Of a DNA stretch of 64,000 bases, positions 9,883 through 18,473 are shown in pieces (the first letter of the stretch is position 1; each line of letters begins with the position of its first letter). Location of the stretch: NCBI GenBank assembly GCA_002372935.1, contig DFJF01000005.1, positions 12,736 to 76,735 of the forward strand. The letters are read 5' to 3'. The notes below the pieces were generated by a model. It was not told the origin of the DNA. It ran no database searches and saw only the letters and a program-made list of their open reading frames with translations. Made by a program: the position numbers and the translations under genes. The DNA is from Clostridiales bacterium UBA3678. Its GTDB lineage: Bacteria > Bacillota > Clostridia > TANB77 > CAG-508.

Positions 9883-10620
9883 TTATAAATTCTTAATTGT
9901 TATTATTGTTATATTGTCTACTCCTCCATTTTGATTTGCCAAATCCACTAATTCCTTTGGTGCAAATTCAAAATTTTCTTTAACTATTTTATTTATATCT
10001 TCTATATTTACCATATTTGTTAGTCCATCTGAACATATAACTAGGATATCTTCTTTTTGAAATCCTTTAACCATTACATCTGGTTCAACAAAAGCATTAC
10101 ATCCAAGCGCTTTCATTAACATATTCTTTTTTGGATGATGTTCTGCTTCTTCTTTAGTAATAGTCCCCTCTTGTACTAGCTTTTGAACATAACTATGATC
10201 TTGTGTCAATTTTCTAATAAAATCTTTTCTAATTCTATAGATTCTACTATCTCCCACATGTCCAATAAATACTCTATTATTATATATTAAACAAATTTCT
10301 AAAGTAGTACCCATTCCTTCTAGATTTTTATCTTCAATAGATTTTTCATATACCACCATATTTGCATATTCCATACTGCTTGCAACTAGCTGTATAAGGC
10401 TTTCTTTATCTTTTTGAGTATTTTCAAAATTATTCTCAATATAATTTTTTGCACTTAAAACAGCTGTTTTACTTGCTATTTCTCCACCATTATATCCTCC
10501 CATGCCATCTGCTAGTATGAATAACTGAACTTTTGCTAATGGATCTTGTGTAATATAATAGCTATCTTCATTTAGTTCTCTTACTTTTCCTACATCTGAC
10601 TTTGCATAAGCTTTTATCAA
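9883..10620 (-). CDS. prpC: PP2C-family Ser/Thr phosphatase
   Basis: This Stp1/PrpC-type Mn-dependent phosphatase reverses PrkC phosphorylation. PP2C motifs are clear: VGKVRELNEDS with the metal Asp19, ADGMGGYNGGE (Asp38), GHVGDSRIYR, DHSYVQKLV, CSDGLTN and GGVDNITII at the C terminus. I choose the TTG at 10620: it has an AGAGGTG ribosome binding site five bases upstream and gives MIKAYAKSDVG, the usual N terminus, for 245 residues. A longer ATG frame starting at 10653 would overlap the preceding protease gene and add an atypical extension. It sits between the M50 protease and prkC in one operon. Confidence 0.94.
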   Translation of the reverse strand: MIKAYAKSDVGKVRELNEDSYYITQDPLAKVQLFILADGMGGYNGGEIASKTAVLSAKNYIENNFENTQKDKESLIQLVASSMEYANMVVYEKSIEDKNLEGMGTTLEICLIYNNRVFIGHVGDSRIYRIRKDFIRKLTQDHSYVQKLVQEGTITKEEAEHHPKKNMLMKALGCNAFVEPDVMVKGFQKEDILVICSDGLTNMVNIEDINKIVKENFEFAPKELVDLANQNGGVDNITIITIKNL

Positions 10621-10636
10621 AATTCTCACCTCTTTA

Positions 10637-11374
10637 TTACAATGTAATTCCAAATATTAAAGCACCCAATTTTATTAACCCATTAAATACTATACTTATT
10701 AAAGGAGATATTATTTCGCCTAATATTCCAAATATCCACAAGACAGCAAATATTATTTCAAAAGTTTGTTGATTAGATTCAAACCATTCTCTTGCATTAA
10801 ATGGAAGTAATGGTTTTATAACTTTAGATCCATCTAATGGTGGTAATGGGATTAAATTAAATAATCCTAATCCAACATTTATAGAAATTGCATAAAATAT
10901 CATAGGCATTACTATTTGTAAAACTTGGGATGTTTCAATTGCATTGTAAGAAAATTTATATATTGCACAATAAATTATTGTTAATATTATTGAAAGTACA
11001 AAATTCATTAATGGTCCTGCTATTGATACAATAGCATCTGCCTTATCCATTGACATTCTTCTATCATAATTTCTTGGATTTACTTCAACTGGCTTGCCCC
11101 AACCAAATCCTGCAAATAGTAGCATTATAGAGCCTATTGGATCTAAATGAGCCAATGGATTTAATGTTAATCTTCCTTGACTCCTTGGAGTGTCATCACC
11201 TAATTTATCTGCAGCAAAAGCATGTGCAAATTCGTGAAATGTTATCGCAATTAATACTCCAGGTATTGTTAACAACAAATTAATTAATGCACTTGGATTA
11301 CTTATATAACTTGCAAATCCTGAAATAGCCATAATTGCCATAATAAAATATATTGCCCTTTTATCTATATACAT
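10637..11374 (-). CDS. Site-2 protease family M50 membrane metalloprotease
   Basis: This is a 245-residue polytopic M50 peptidase of the compact YwhC-like type. The zinc site HEFAH (H47, E48, H51) lies in a membrane helix, and the third ligand is in NLIPLPPLDGSK (D181), the usual NxxPxPxLDG motif. NPLAHLDPIGSI at 72-83 is also typical. There is no PDZ domain, unlike RseP. It probably cleaves within membrane proteins; the substrate is unknown. It is the first gene of the protease-prpC-prkC unit, with a promoter-like sequence 45-72 bases upstream. Confidence 0.9.
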   Translation of the reverse strand: MYIDKRAIYFIMAIMAISGFASYISNPSALINLLLTIPGVLIAITFHEFAHAFAADKLGDDTPRSQGRLTLNPLAHLDPIGSIMLLFAGFGWGKPVEVNPRNYDRRMSMDKADAIVSIAGPLMNFVLSIILTIIYCAIYKFSYNAIETSQVLQIVMPMIFYAISINVGLGLFNLIPLPPLDGSKVIKPLLPFNAREWFESNQQTFEIIFAVLWIFGILGEIISPLISIVFNGLIKLGALIFGITL

Positions 11375-11418
11375 ATATCTCTCTTTTCCTTTTAATATTG
11401 TTTACAAAATTTTTTATT

Positions 11419-11446
11419 ATTATATCATATTTTTTAAAATTATCAA
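11419..11446 (-). promoter_or_regulatory. Predicted sigma-A promoter of the M50-prpC-prkC operon
   Basis: TTGATA and TATAAT hexamers on the minus strand are separated by 16 bases, 45 bases before the M50 protease ATG. Confidence 0.55.
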
Positions 11447-11548
11447 TTATTTTTGTAAAATTAAAATTTTACACATCTTTATAGATCTTCTGTTTTAAAT
11501 GTCAAATGCCCCTTATTGGGCTGTGTCCCATTATATGAAATGAATCTC

Positions 11549-13045
11549 CTAATTTATTGGTTTCATTGTTGGGAATAATAACACATCTCTTATTGAATCT
11601 TGATCTGTTAAAAGCATTACTAATCTATCTATTCCAATTCCTAGACCTCCTGTTGGTGGAAGACCAATCTCTAAAGATTGTATAAAATCTTCATCCATCA
11701 TTCCAGCTTCTTCATCTCCTGCTTCTTTTGCTTCTACTTGTTTTTTAAATCTCTCATATTGATCTATTGGATCATTTAATTCTGAAAATGCATTTCCATA
11801 TTCTCTTCCATCAATAAATACTTCAAATCTTTCTGTCATCTTTTTATTTTTAGGACATTTTTTTGCAAGTGGTGAAATTTCTACTGGATATTCATATATA
11901 AATGTTGGCTGAATAAGTGTTTTTTCTACATATTCATCAAAGAATAAAGAAATTACATCTCCTCTAGTTTCTTTTGTTTTGTCTGGAATTTCTATATTTC
12001 TTTCTTTTGCTAAAGCTACAGCTTCTTCATCTGTTTGAATTTCGTTAAAATCGACTCCACAAGCCTCTTTTATAGAATCTATCATTGTTATTCTTTTCCA
12101 ACCTGGTGCTAAATCTATTTCTTTTCCTTGATATGTTATTTTGGTTGTGCCCAAAATTTTTTTAGCTGTTTCCGAAAAAATCTTTTCTGTAATGTCCATC
12201 ATATCATGGAAATCTTGATATGCAGCATATAATTCAAGCTCTGTAAATTCTGGGTTATGTCTTATATCCATTCCTTCATTTCTAAATACTCTACCAATTT
12301 CATATACTCTATCAAATCCACCAACTATAAGTCTTTTTAAGTTTAACTCTAATGCAATTCTTAAATACATATCTATATCTAATGCATTATGATGTGTTAC
12401 AAATGGCCTAGCTGTAGCTCCACCAGAAATTGTATTTAATACTGGTGTTTCAACTTCTAGATATCCTTCATTATCTAATATACTTCTGATAGCACTTATG
12501 ATTTTACTTCTTAATATAAATGTATTTTTTACTTCTGGATTTACAATTAAATCTGTATATCTTTGTCTATATCTTAAATCTGGATCTTTTAACCCATGGA
12601 ATTTTTCTGGCAAAGGTCTTAGAGATTTTGAAAGCAAAGTAACTTCTTTGGCATGTACAGAAATTTCTTCTGTTCTTGTTTTAAATACAAAACCTGTAAT
12701 TCCAATTATGTCTCCAATATCAAATGTTTTAAATGCTTTATAGCTTTCTTCTCCTAAATCATTTATACTTACATAACTTTGAATTTTTTCATCACAATCT
12801 TGAATAGTACAAAATGATGCTTTTCCCATAATTCTTTTTGCCATAATTCTTCCAGCAACAGTTACATCTTTTTGCTCAAATTTTTCATAATTTGATTTTA
12901 TCTCTCCTGCTGTATTTGTTCTATTGAATTTTGTTATTTCAAAAGGATCTTTTCCTTGTTCTTGTAATTCTTTTAATTTATCTTTTCTAATTTGAATTAA
13001 ATGATTTTCATCAATTTCCATTTCTTGGTTATTTTTTTCTTGCAT
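11549..13045 (-). CDS. lysS: Lysine-tRNA ligase (class II)
   Basis: This class II synthetase charges tRNA-Lys. It has an N-terminal OB-fold anticodon domain (residues ~50-165) and the class II core: motif 1 around ILDNEGYLEVETPVL, motif 2 FRNEGMDIRHNPEFTELELY, and motif 3 GLPPTGGLGIGIDRLVMLLT near the C terminus. The product from ATG 13045 is 498 residues, normal for the family. Two upstream in-frame starts exist (13057 and 13075); I prefer 13045 because the AAAGGA site abuts the 13057 ATG and fits the later one better. It has its own promoter and a leader hairpin. There is no T-box. Confidence 0.96.
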   Translation of the reverse strand: MQEKNNQEMEIDENHLIQIRKDKLKELQEQGKDPFEITKFNRTNTAGEIKSNYEKFEQKDVTVAGRIMAKRIMGKASFCTIQDCDEKIQSYVSINDLGEESYKAFKTFDIGDIIGITGFVFKTRTEEISVHAKEVTLLSKSLRPLPEKFHGLKDPDLRYRQRYTDLIVNPEVKNTFILRSKIISAIRSILDNEGYLEVETPVLNTISGGATARPFVTHHNALDIDMYLRIALELNLKRLIVGGFDRVYEIGRVFRNEGMDIRHNPEFTELELYAAYQDFHDMMDITEKIFSETAKKILGTTKITYQGKEIDLAPGWKRITMIDSIKEACGVDFNEIQTDEEAVALAKERNIEIPDKTKETRGDVISLFFDEYVEKTLIQPTFIYEYPVEISPLAKKCPKNKKMTERFEVFIDGREYGNAFSELNDPIDQYERFKKQVEAKEAGDEEAGMMDEDFIQSLEIGLPPTGGLGIGIDRLVMLLTDQDSIRDVLLFPTMKPIN

Positions 13046-13078
13046 AATTAAACTCATTCCTTTCTCAAGGCACACATC

Positions 13079-13110
13079 TGGTTGGAAAAGAATTAAATTT
13101 TTTCAACCAT
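13079..13110 (-). promoter_or_regulatory. Leader hairpin upstream of lysS
   Basis: A TGGTTG/CAACCA stem with inner A/T pairing lies in the 5' leader of lysS, downstream of its promoter and about 35 bases before the start. It might affect attenuation or mRNA stability, but it has no recognisable riboswitch consensus. Confidence 0.35.
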
Positions 13111-13138
13111 AACCTTTCTTTCATTTATTACTTGTGAT

Positions 13139-13167
13139 ATTATATACTATTTTCTGCCAAATGTAAA
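13139..13167 (-). promoter_or_regulatory. Predicted sigma-A promoter of lysS
   Basis: TTTACA and TATAAT hexamers on the minus strand have exact 17-base spacing, about 95 bases upstream of lysS. Confidence 0.65.
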
Positions 13168-13235
13168 GTGTTTTGAGCTTCTATCATTATTCTTTGTTAC
13201 TATTTAGCACATTAAGATACTAACTAAATAGAATA

Positions 13236-14493
13236 TTACATATCAAGTCCTGCCGTATATCCTGTAGAATAAGCTATCTGCAAATTAAACCCACCTGTAT
13301 ATGCATCTACATCTATTACTTCTCCTGCAAAATATAAGTCTTTCACTATTTTAGATTCCATAGTTTTTGGGTTTATTTCTTTAATATTTATTCCACCACT
13401 TGTTATAATTGCTTCTTCTATTGGTCTAAAATCTTTTATTGTAAACTTCAAGTCTTTTATTAAGCTTACTAAATTTTCTCTTTCTATTTTAGTTATTTCA
13501 TTTACCGGCTTGTATTTATCAATCTTGCTTAATTCTATTATTGTATCTATCATTTTTTGTGGCAATAATTTATTTAAACTATTTTTAAATTCTTTATTTT
13601 TAAATTCTGAAAAATCTCTTAAGATTCTTTCATTTAGCTTTTCTTTACTTAGTGCTGGTTTTAAGTCTATATGTAAAATTATTTTTTTATTTTTTAACAA
13701 TTTTTTTATATTTTTATATCTTACTAAATGAGCAGAAGAACTTAAAATAATTGGTCCAGATACTCCAAAATGAGTAAATAGCATTTCTCCAAAATCCATG
13801 TATATCTTTTTATTTTTTTCAATATCTTCTATATATATTTGCACATTTTTTAAACTCAATCCTTGTAAAGATTTGCATAAATCTACTTCATAGCATGTCA
13901 AAGGTACAAGTGATGGGTTTATATCTGTTATAGTATGTCCAACAGATTGTGCCAATTTATACCCATCACCCGTAGATCCTGTTGATGAATAGCTTTTTCC
14001 TCCTGTTGCAAGTATAACTTTATCACCATAAATAGTTTGTTTATTTGTTTTTATCCCAATAATTTTTTTGTTCTCACTATTATCTAATAATAATTCTTTT
14101 ACATCTTGATTAAATCTAACTTCTACTTTGAGTTCTTTTAATCTTTTTTTAAAACAATTTAGAACATCTAAAGATTTATCTGTAATAGGAAAAATCCTGT
14201 TGCCTCTTTCTTCTTTTACATCTAATCCTTCTCTTCTTAAAAATTCTATTATGTCCTTGTTTGAAAAATTTTTAAATGCACTATATAAAAATCTACCGAT
14301 TTCCAGGAATATTTTTTATAAAATCATCTATATCAATAGAAGATGTAATATTACATCTTCCTTTTCCTGTTATCAGTAGTTTTTTTCCTAACCTATTCAT
14401 TTTTTCAACTAAAATTACTCTATTTCCATTTTCGGCAGAAGTTATTGCAGCCATCATACCTGCAGGACCTCCACCAATTACTATTACACTCAC
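13236..14493 (-). pseudogene. YhiN/HI0933-family FAD flavoprotein, frameshifted
   Basis: Two pieces in different frames make one HI0933-family (aminoacetone oxidase/YhiN-like) flavoprotein of about 418 residues. The first 66 residues hold the FAD-binding start VIVIGGGPAGMMAA and GKKLLITGKGRCNI, ending at a TAG at 14293-14295 just after NIPGN. Skipping one base at about 14298 restores the conserved GNGRFLYSAF and an open frame to 13236, ending in EVIDVDAYTGGFNLQIAYSTG, the family's C-terminal FAD motif. So a single inserted base (or a sequencing error) breaks an otherwise intact gene. The start is also weak: GTG 14493 has no nearby binding site, and an AAGGAGGG lies about 40 bases upstream of it. 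An ATA at 14502 occupies the usual Met-Lys start position. Confidence 0.85.
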
Positions 14494-14568
14494 TCTTTTT
14501 ATATAACCAATTATATATAGATAATTGATTAAACCCTCCTTAATTAAAAATTTATACTTTCTTAAGAT

Positions 14569-15012
14569 TTAAAATATTAAACCTACTAAAATTCCAATTA
14601 TTGCTCCCACTATTACTTGTGTTGGAGTATGACCTAAAACCTCAACCAATTTTTCTTGAACTTCTAACCCAGAAAGTCCAGGTGTTTGGACTATTTTATT
14701 AAGTAATACTGCTTGTTTTCCAGCTGCTCTTCTTACTCCTGCTGCATCATACATTACAACACAAGAAAATATTAAACATGCTGCAAATATTGAAGATGCA
14801 ACCCCATATTCCTTTCCAATCATTGTAGTTATAGACATTACAACTGCAGAATGTGAACTTGGCATTCCACCTGCTCCAAGTATTCTTTTAAAATTAAATT
14901 TTTTTGTTGCCACTAAATCCCATATAACTTTAAATAATTGTATAAAAAACCATGTAAGAAATGGCACATATATATATTTGCTTGTAAAAAATTGTATAAA
15001 AAATGTTCCCAT
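14569..15012 (-). CDS. YuiD/DUF212 divergent PAP2-family membrane protein
   Basis: This 147-residue integral membrane protein belongs to DUF212 (YuiD), a divergent branch of the PAP2 acid phosphatase superfamily. The signature GAGGMPSSHSAVV (residues 46-58) corresponds to the PSGH-type phosphatase motif, and RRAAGKQAVLLN follows at about 93. Three or four membrane segments are predicted by eye. Its substrate, probably a lipid or polyprenyl phosphate, is not established. It lies in line with xseB, 37 bases downstream of it, probably in the nusB-xseA-xseB operon. Confidence 0.88.
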   Translation of the reverse strand: MGTFFIQFFTSKYIYVPFLTWFFIQLFKVIWDLVATKKFNFKRILGAGGMPSSHSAVVMSITTMIGKEYGVASSIFAACLIFSCVVMYDAAGVRRAAGKQAVLLNKIVQTPGLSGLEVQEKLVEVLGHTPTQVIVGAIIGILVGLIF

Positions 15013-15049
15013 AGCTTCTCCTTTTGTAATTATTTTGAAAATATTTTAA

Positions 15050-15277
15050 TTATTCTTTGTTTTCAAAATTTTCTTCTTTTATTTCTCCATCATTTTCTAA
15101 TAAAATTGTAATCTTTTTTTCTGCATCTTCTAACATTTTGTTACATTCTTTTGATAATTTCATTCCTTTTTCAAAATTAATTAGTGATTCATCTAAACTC
15201 ATATCACCTTTTTCAAGTTTTGTAACAACATTTTCTAATTCTTCCATTTTGGCTTCAAAATTATTTTCCTTCATCAT
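15050..15277 (-). CDS. xseB: Exodeoxyribonuclease VII small subunit
   Basis: XseB is the small subunit of exonuclease VII, which degrades single-stranded DNA from both ends together with XseA. At 75 residues it has the family length. The ELENVVTKLEKGDMSLDESL segment and the following FEKGMKLSKECNKMLEDAE helix are diagnostic. The acidic, Asn/Glu-rich tail is variable in the family. It starts 21 bases downstream of xseA. An adjacent second ATG three bases later is an equally plausible start. Confidence 0.94.
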   Translation of the reverse strand: MMKENNFEAKMEELENVVTKLEKGDMSLDESLINFEKGMKLSKECNKMLEDAEKKITILLENDGEIKEENFENKE

Positions 15278-15298
15278 AGTTCCCTTCTTTAATAAAAA

Positions 15299-16492
15299 TT
15301 ATAAAACTTTTGCATGTTTTATGCCATCAAAAAATTTTATTTCTATTTCATCATTTTTGTTTAAATCATTTTTGCTTTTTATTATCTTTCCATCTTTTTC
15401 TGTAATACTATATCCTCTTGACAAAGTCTTTAAAGGACTAAGAGTATCTAGTTTTACAAGTTGTTGCATAAATTTAGATTTTGATTCATTATATTTATTT
15501 TTTATTTCTACATCTAATGATTTTATGTATTTATCTAACTCCATAGATTTTTCATTTACAAAACTATATGGATCTGTAAATACCTTTGATGACAAAGATT
15601 TTTCATATCTTAATTTCATTATTTCTATTTTCTTTTTTAATGCAAGTCTTGATCTATTTTTGTATGTTTCTATTTTTTGTTTCAATTCATAAACATCAGG
15701 ATTTGCAAGCTCTGCAGCAGCTGATGGAGTTGGAGCTCTTAAATCTGCAACAAAGTCTGAAATAGTAAAATCAGTTTCATGACCTACGGCAGAAATCACA
15801 GGAATTTTGGAATTGTATATTGCTCTTGCAACGATTTCTTCATTAAATGGCCACAAGTCTTCTATCGAGCCTCCACCTCTTGCAAGTATTATAACATCTG
15901 CAAGATTTTTTTCATTCATTGTTTTTATTCCTTTTGTAATCTCTTCTGCAGCACCTGGGCCCTGAACAGGAACAGGAAGCAATCTTATATATGTATTTGG
16001 ATTTCTTCTTGTAGAAACATTTATTATATCTCTTATTACAGAACCTGTTTGTGAAGTTAAAACACCTATAATCTCTGGTTTAAGAGGAATTTTCTTTTTA
16101 TGTATTTTATCAAATAATCCTTCTTTTTCTAGTTTTGCTTTTAACTCTTCATATTTTTCATATAAATCTCCTGTTCCTTCTGCCTTTATTGCTTTTACAT
16201 ATATTTGATAAATTCCATCTCTTTCAAATACAGACACACTACCAAAAACCACTACTTTCATTCCATCTTTGGGTATAAAAGTTAATTTTTCTGCATAGCT
16301 TTTAAACATTATACATTTTATTAAAGATTTTTCATCTTTTAATGTAAAATAAAGATGTCCTGTGTAATGGTTTTTAAAATTAGATATTTCCCCTTTTACT
16401 ATTACTGCATTTAATGCCTCATCCTCTGCAATTTTGTTTTTTATGTAGGAATTTAAATCACTAACTGTAACTGCCATTTTTTCATAATTCAT
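15299..16492 (-). CDS. xseA: Exodeoxyribonuclease VII large subunit
   Basis: This is the catalytic subunit of exonuclease VII. An N-terminal OB-fold (residues ~5-105, including VIVKGEISNFKNHYTGHLYF) is followed by the catalytic domain with EIIGVLTSQTGSVIRDI, ARGGGSIEDLWPFNEE and ISAVGHETDFTISD. A long coiled coil and the ending TLSRGYSITEKDGKII are typical. At 397 residues it is a normal Firmicutes version. It lies between nusB (27 bases upstream) and xseB, the usual nusB-xseA-xseB order of Clostridia. Confidence 0.96.
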   Translation of the reverse strand: MNYEKMAVTVSDLNSYIKNKIAEDEALNAVIVKGEISNFKNHYTGHLYFTLKDEKSLIKCIMFKSYAEKLTFIPKDGMKVVVFGSVSVFERDGIYQIYVKAIKAEGTGDLYEKYEELKAKLEKEGLFDKIHKKKIPLKPEIIGVLTSQTGSVIRDIINVSTRRNPNTYIRLLPVPVQGPGAAEEITKGIKTMNEKNLADVIILARGGGSIEDLWPFNEEIVARAIYNSKIPVISAVGHETDFTISDFVADLRAPTPSAAAELANPDVYELKQKIETYKNRSRLALKKKIEIMKLRYEKSLSSKVFTDPYSFVNEKSMELDKYIKSLDVEIKNKYNESKSKFMQQLVKLDTLSPLKTLSRGYSITEKDGKIIKSKNDLNKNDEIEIKFFDGIKHAKVL

Positions 16493-16519
16493 TTTGTATT
16501 CCTTCCTTTGCTAAATATT

Positions 16520-16942
16520 TTATGTCAAACCAAGCTTTTTTACAGCAGTTGCTAAAGCTCCATTTATGAACTTTCCAGATGATTCTTCTCCATATTTTTT
16601 AGCAAGTTCAACTGCCTCGTTTATTTCTACTTTGTAAGGAATATTTTCGTATTTTAATTCATAAATAGCTAGTTCCAAAATGCTTATATTTACTTTCGAA
16701 ATTCTTTCTATTGTCCAATTTGAAGATAAACAAGATTTGATTAGATCTTGAATATCTTCTAAATTAGAATTTATTCCTATTACAATATCTTTTATATATT
16801 TTCTTGCTTCTTCATTTTCTATATTATAATCTTCTATATAAAGATTTATCTGTTCTTCCAGATCATCTTTATTTAATATATTTTGTATTTTTAAACTATA
16901 TACTAATTTGAAAGCTAAATCTCTAATTTCTGTTCTGCTCAT
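16520..16942 (-). CDS. nusB: Transcription antitermination factor NusB
   Basis: NusB binds boxA RNA with S10 and supports antitermination of rRNA operons. The 140-residue all-helical protein shows RTEIRDLAFKLVYSL at the N terminus and the diagnostic ILELAIYELKYENIPYKVEI and NEAVELAKKYGEESSGKFIN segments towards the C terminus. It is preceded by the DUF2273-amaP-asp23 genes on the same strand (47-base gap), an arrangement seen in many Clostridia. Confidence 0.94.
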   Translation of the reverse strand: MSRTEIRDLAFKLVYSLKIQNILNKDDLEEQINLYIEDYNIENEEARKYIKDIVIGINSNLEDIQDLIKSCLSSNWTIERISKVNISILELAIYELKYENIPYKVEINEAVELAKKYGEESSGKFINGALATAVKKLGLT

Positions 16943-16989
16943 TTTTTTCCCCTAACTATAAGTTACTTTCATTACCTAAAAAAGTTATA

Positions 16990-17193
16990 TTAAAACCTAT
17001 CTATAAAATTTTTTAATCTATCTTTTACCACTTGTTTATTATTTTGAATATAATTTCCAACTATAGCTCCTAAAATCAAAACTACAACTGCAAGGATAAA
17101 ATTATATAATTTAGTTAAAATTATTAAAATTGCAACTATAACTCCTATTATTGCACCTTTATAATTATTCCAAAATTCTTTTAAACCATCCAT
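16990..17193 (-). CDS. DUF2273 small membrane protein of the Asp23 cluster
   Basis: This 67-residue protein has two hydrophobic stretches (about residues 11-29 and 31-48) and a basic C-terminal tail (KQVVKDRLKNFIDRF), matching DUF2273. These small proteins are regularly encoded with AmaP and Asp23 and are thought to be membrane partners of that complex. I choose the ATG at 17193 because GAGGGAC lies 7 bases upstream; an in-frame upstream ATG at 17223 would overlap amaP by 11 bases. Confidence 0.82.
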   Translation of the reverse strand: MDGLKEFWNNYKGAIIGVIVAILIILTKLYNFILAVVVLILGAIVGNYIQNNKQVVKDRLKNFIDRF

Positions 17194-17212
17194 ATCAAAA
17201 GTCCCTCTTTTC

Positions 17213-17770
17213 TTAATCTTCATTTATTTCTGGAGTAACTATATCTTTTATTCTGACATTTACCTCATTTACTTCTAAATCAGAAGTCTTTTTTATTGCC
17301 TCTTTAATTCTATTTTGCATATTTAAAGTTAATTCTTTTATAATTACATTTTTTGTAACCACGACATCAACTAAAACAGCTACATTGTTTTGCTCATCTA
17401 ATTTAATTCTTGTAGTTGCTTCTTTTGCTCCAGGAAATTCTTTAACCACATTGTTTACAATGCTTTCTATTGTATCTCTTGAAATCATTAATTTTCCATT
17501 GTCATTTTGCATTAATACATCTCTTCCATTTTTAGTTTCTTTTTTATCATCTGAAGAATCTACAAATATGCATAGAATTGCAAACAACATGCAAAATTCT
17601 GTAGTTATTAAAATTACTTTGCTAGAAGTTTCACCTGTTAAAGCATTTTTTACTAAAGCAAATGCCGTGTTATAGTCTAACCATCCTACTACTAATAAAT
17701 TTATTACTACTCCTATTATTAATATTATTATTGAAAATATTACTAAAACTAATTTGTTTAACTTTTTCAT
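17213..17770 (-). CDS. amaP: Alkaline shock response membrane anchor protein AmaP
   Basis: AmaP anchors Asp23 at the membrane in Staphylococcus aureus. This 185-residue protein has two N-terminal membrane segments (about 7-29 and 52-69) and a soluble Asp23-like domain (about 88-180: ISRDTIESIVNNVVKEFPGAKEATTRIKL then VLVDVVVTKNVIIKELTLNMQ). The gene follows asp23 by 37 bases and precedes the DUF2273 gene, as is usual. The cluster is linked to envelope stress, though its exact role in Clostridia is not known. Confidence 0.88.
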   Translation of the reverse strand: MKKLNKLVLVIFSIIILIIGVVINLLVVGWLDYNTAFALVKNALTGETSSKVILITTEFCMLFAILCIFVDSSDDKKETKNGRDVLMQNDNGKLMISRDTIESIVNNVVKEFPGAKEATTRIKLDEQNNVAVLVDVVVTKNVIIKELTLNMQNRIKEAIKKTSDLEVNEVNVRIKDIVTPEINED

Positions 17771-17807
17771 TTTATAAACATCCTTTCCTAAGTTTATTAT
17801 TATCTAT

Positions 17808-18269
17808 TTATTCTTGTGAATTGTTTTCTTGTGTTGCCTCTGTTGTTTCGTTTTCTGTTTCTTCACTTTCAGCTGTAATGCTTTCTGTATTTACTCCTTG
17901 TACATGTACATTTACTTCTGTAACTTTTAACCCTGTCATGTTTTCTACTGATTTTTTAACTCTGTTTTGAATTTCAAATGCGACATCTGGAATTCTGCTT
18001 CCATATTCAACTATAATATTTACATCTATTTTAGCTGTTGCTTCTGTTGCTTCTACTCTTATTCCTTTTGCTAAATTTTTCTTTCCTTTTAATGCCTCTG
18101 TTAATCCTCCTGTAAAGCTCCCAGCCATTGATGCAACTCCTTGTACTTCTGATGCTGCTACTCCAGCTATTACTGCTATAACCTCATTTGATATTTTTAT
18201 TCCTTCTGCTTCTTTTACTTCTTGTACATTTTCTGTTTCTGGAATTTTATTTTCATCCATGTAAATCAC
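17808..18269 (-). CDS. Asp23/Gls24 family envelope stress protein
   Basis: This is an Asp23/Gls24 family protein of 153 residues. The core (residues ~22-125) shows GIKISNEVIAVIAGVAASEVQGVASM, then IRVEATEATAKIDVNIIVEYG and the C-terminal VTEVNVHVQGV, all typical. The Thr/Glu/Ser-rich tail is low complexity. It has no membrane segment and is presumably held at the membrane by AmaP. A consensus-like promoter lies just upstream, so it heads the asp23-amaP-DUF2273 (and possibly nusB-xseAB) transcript. Confidence 0.92.
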   Translation of the reverse strand: MIYMDENKIPETENVQEVKEAEGIKISNEVIAVIAGVAASEVQGVASMAGSFTGGLTEALKGKKNLAKGIRVEATEATAKIDVNIIVEYGSRIPDVAFEIQNRVKKSVENMTGLKVTEVNVHVQGVNTESITAESEETENETTEATQENNSQE

Positions 18270-18293
18270 TTTCCTTTCAATTTTTATGAATAT

Positions 18294-18322
18294 AGTATAT
18301 CAATTTTTTCTAAATTTTACAA
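18294..18322 (-). promoter_or_regulatory. Predicted sigma-A promoter of the asp23 cluster
   Basis: TTGTAA and TATACT hexamers on the minus strand are spaced by 17 bases, 25 bases before the asp23 start codon. Confidence 0.6.
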
Positions 18323-18373
18323 CTATTTTTACAAAAAAACATGAAAAAGCATAAAAAAACAGAAAGCACTTTT

Positions 18374-18416
18374 AAAGAGTGGCGGTTTTTCTTTAAAAAA
18401 AGAACCGCCACTCTTT
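18374..18416. terminator. Strong hairpin between the Rpn gene and asp23
   Basis: A 14-bp perfect stem (AAAGAGTGGCGGTT and its complement) with a 15-base A/T loop lies 57 bases after the nuclease gene stop. It isolates the asp23 promoter from read-through. T-rich sequence follows on the minus strand, and its stem is far richer in G+C than its surroundings. Confidence 0.75.
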
Positions 18417-18473
18417 GAAAGTATTTAATTTTAATTCATATTTTAAATTTGTTTATTTTTTCTTTATTCTATT

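Noticed and set aside
14494..14568. ATA start of the YhiN gene
   Set aside because: The AAGGAGGG is ~31 bases from the ATA, too far to support it as a normal start, so I only note it.
15057..15692. 211-residue plus-strand reading frame
   Set aside because: It is antisense to xseB/xseA and rich in Phe/Ser, a typical shadow of AT-rich genes.
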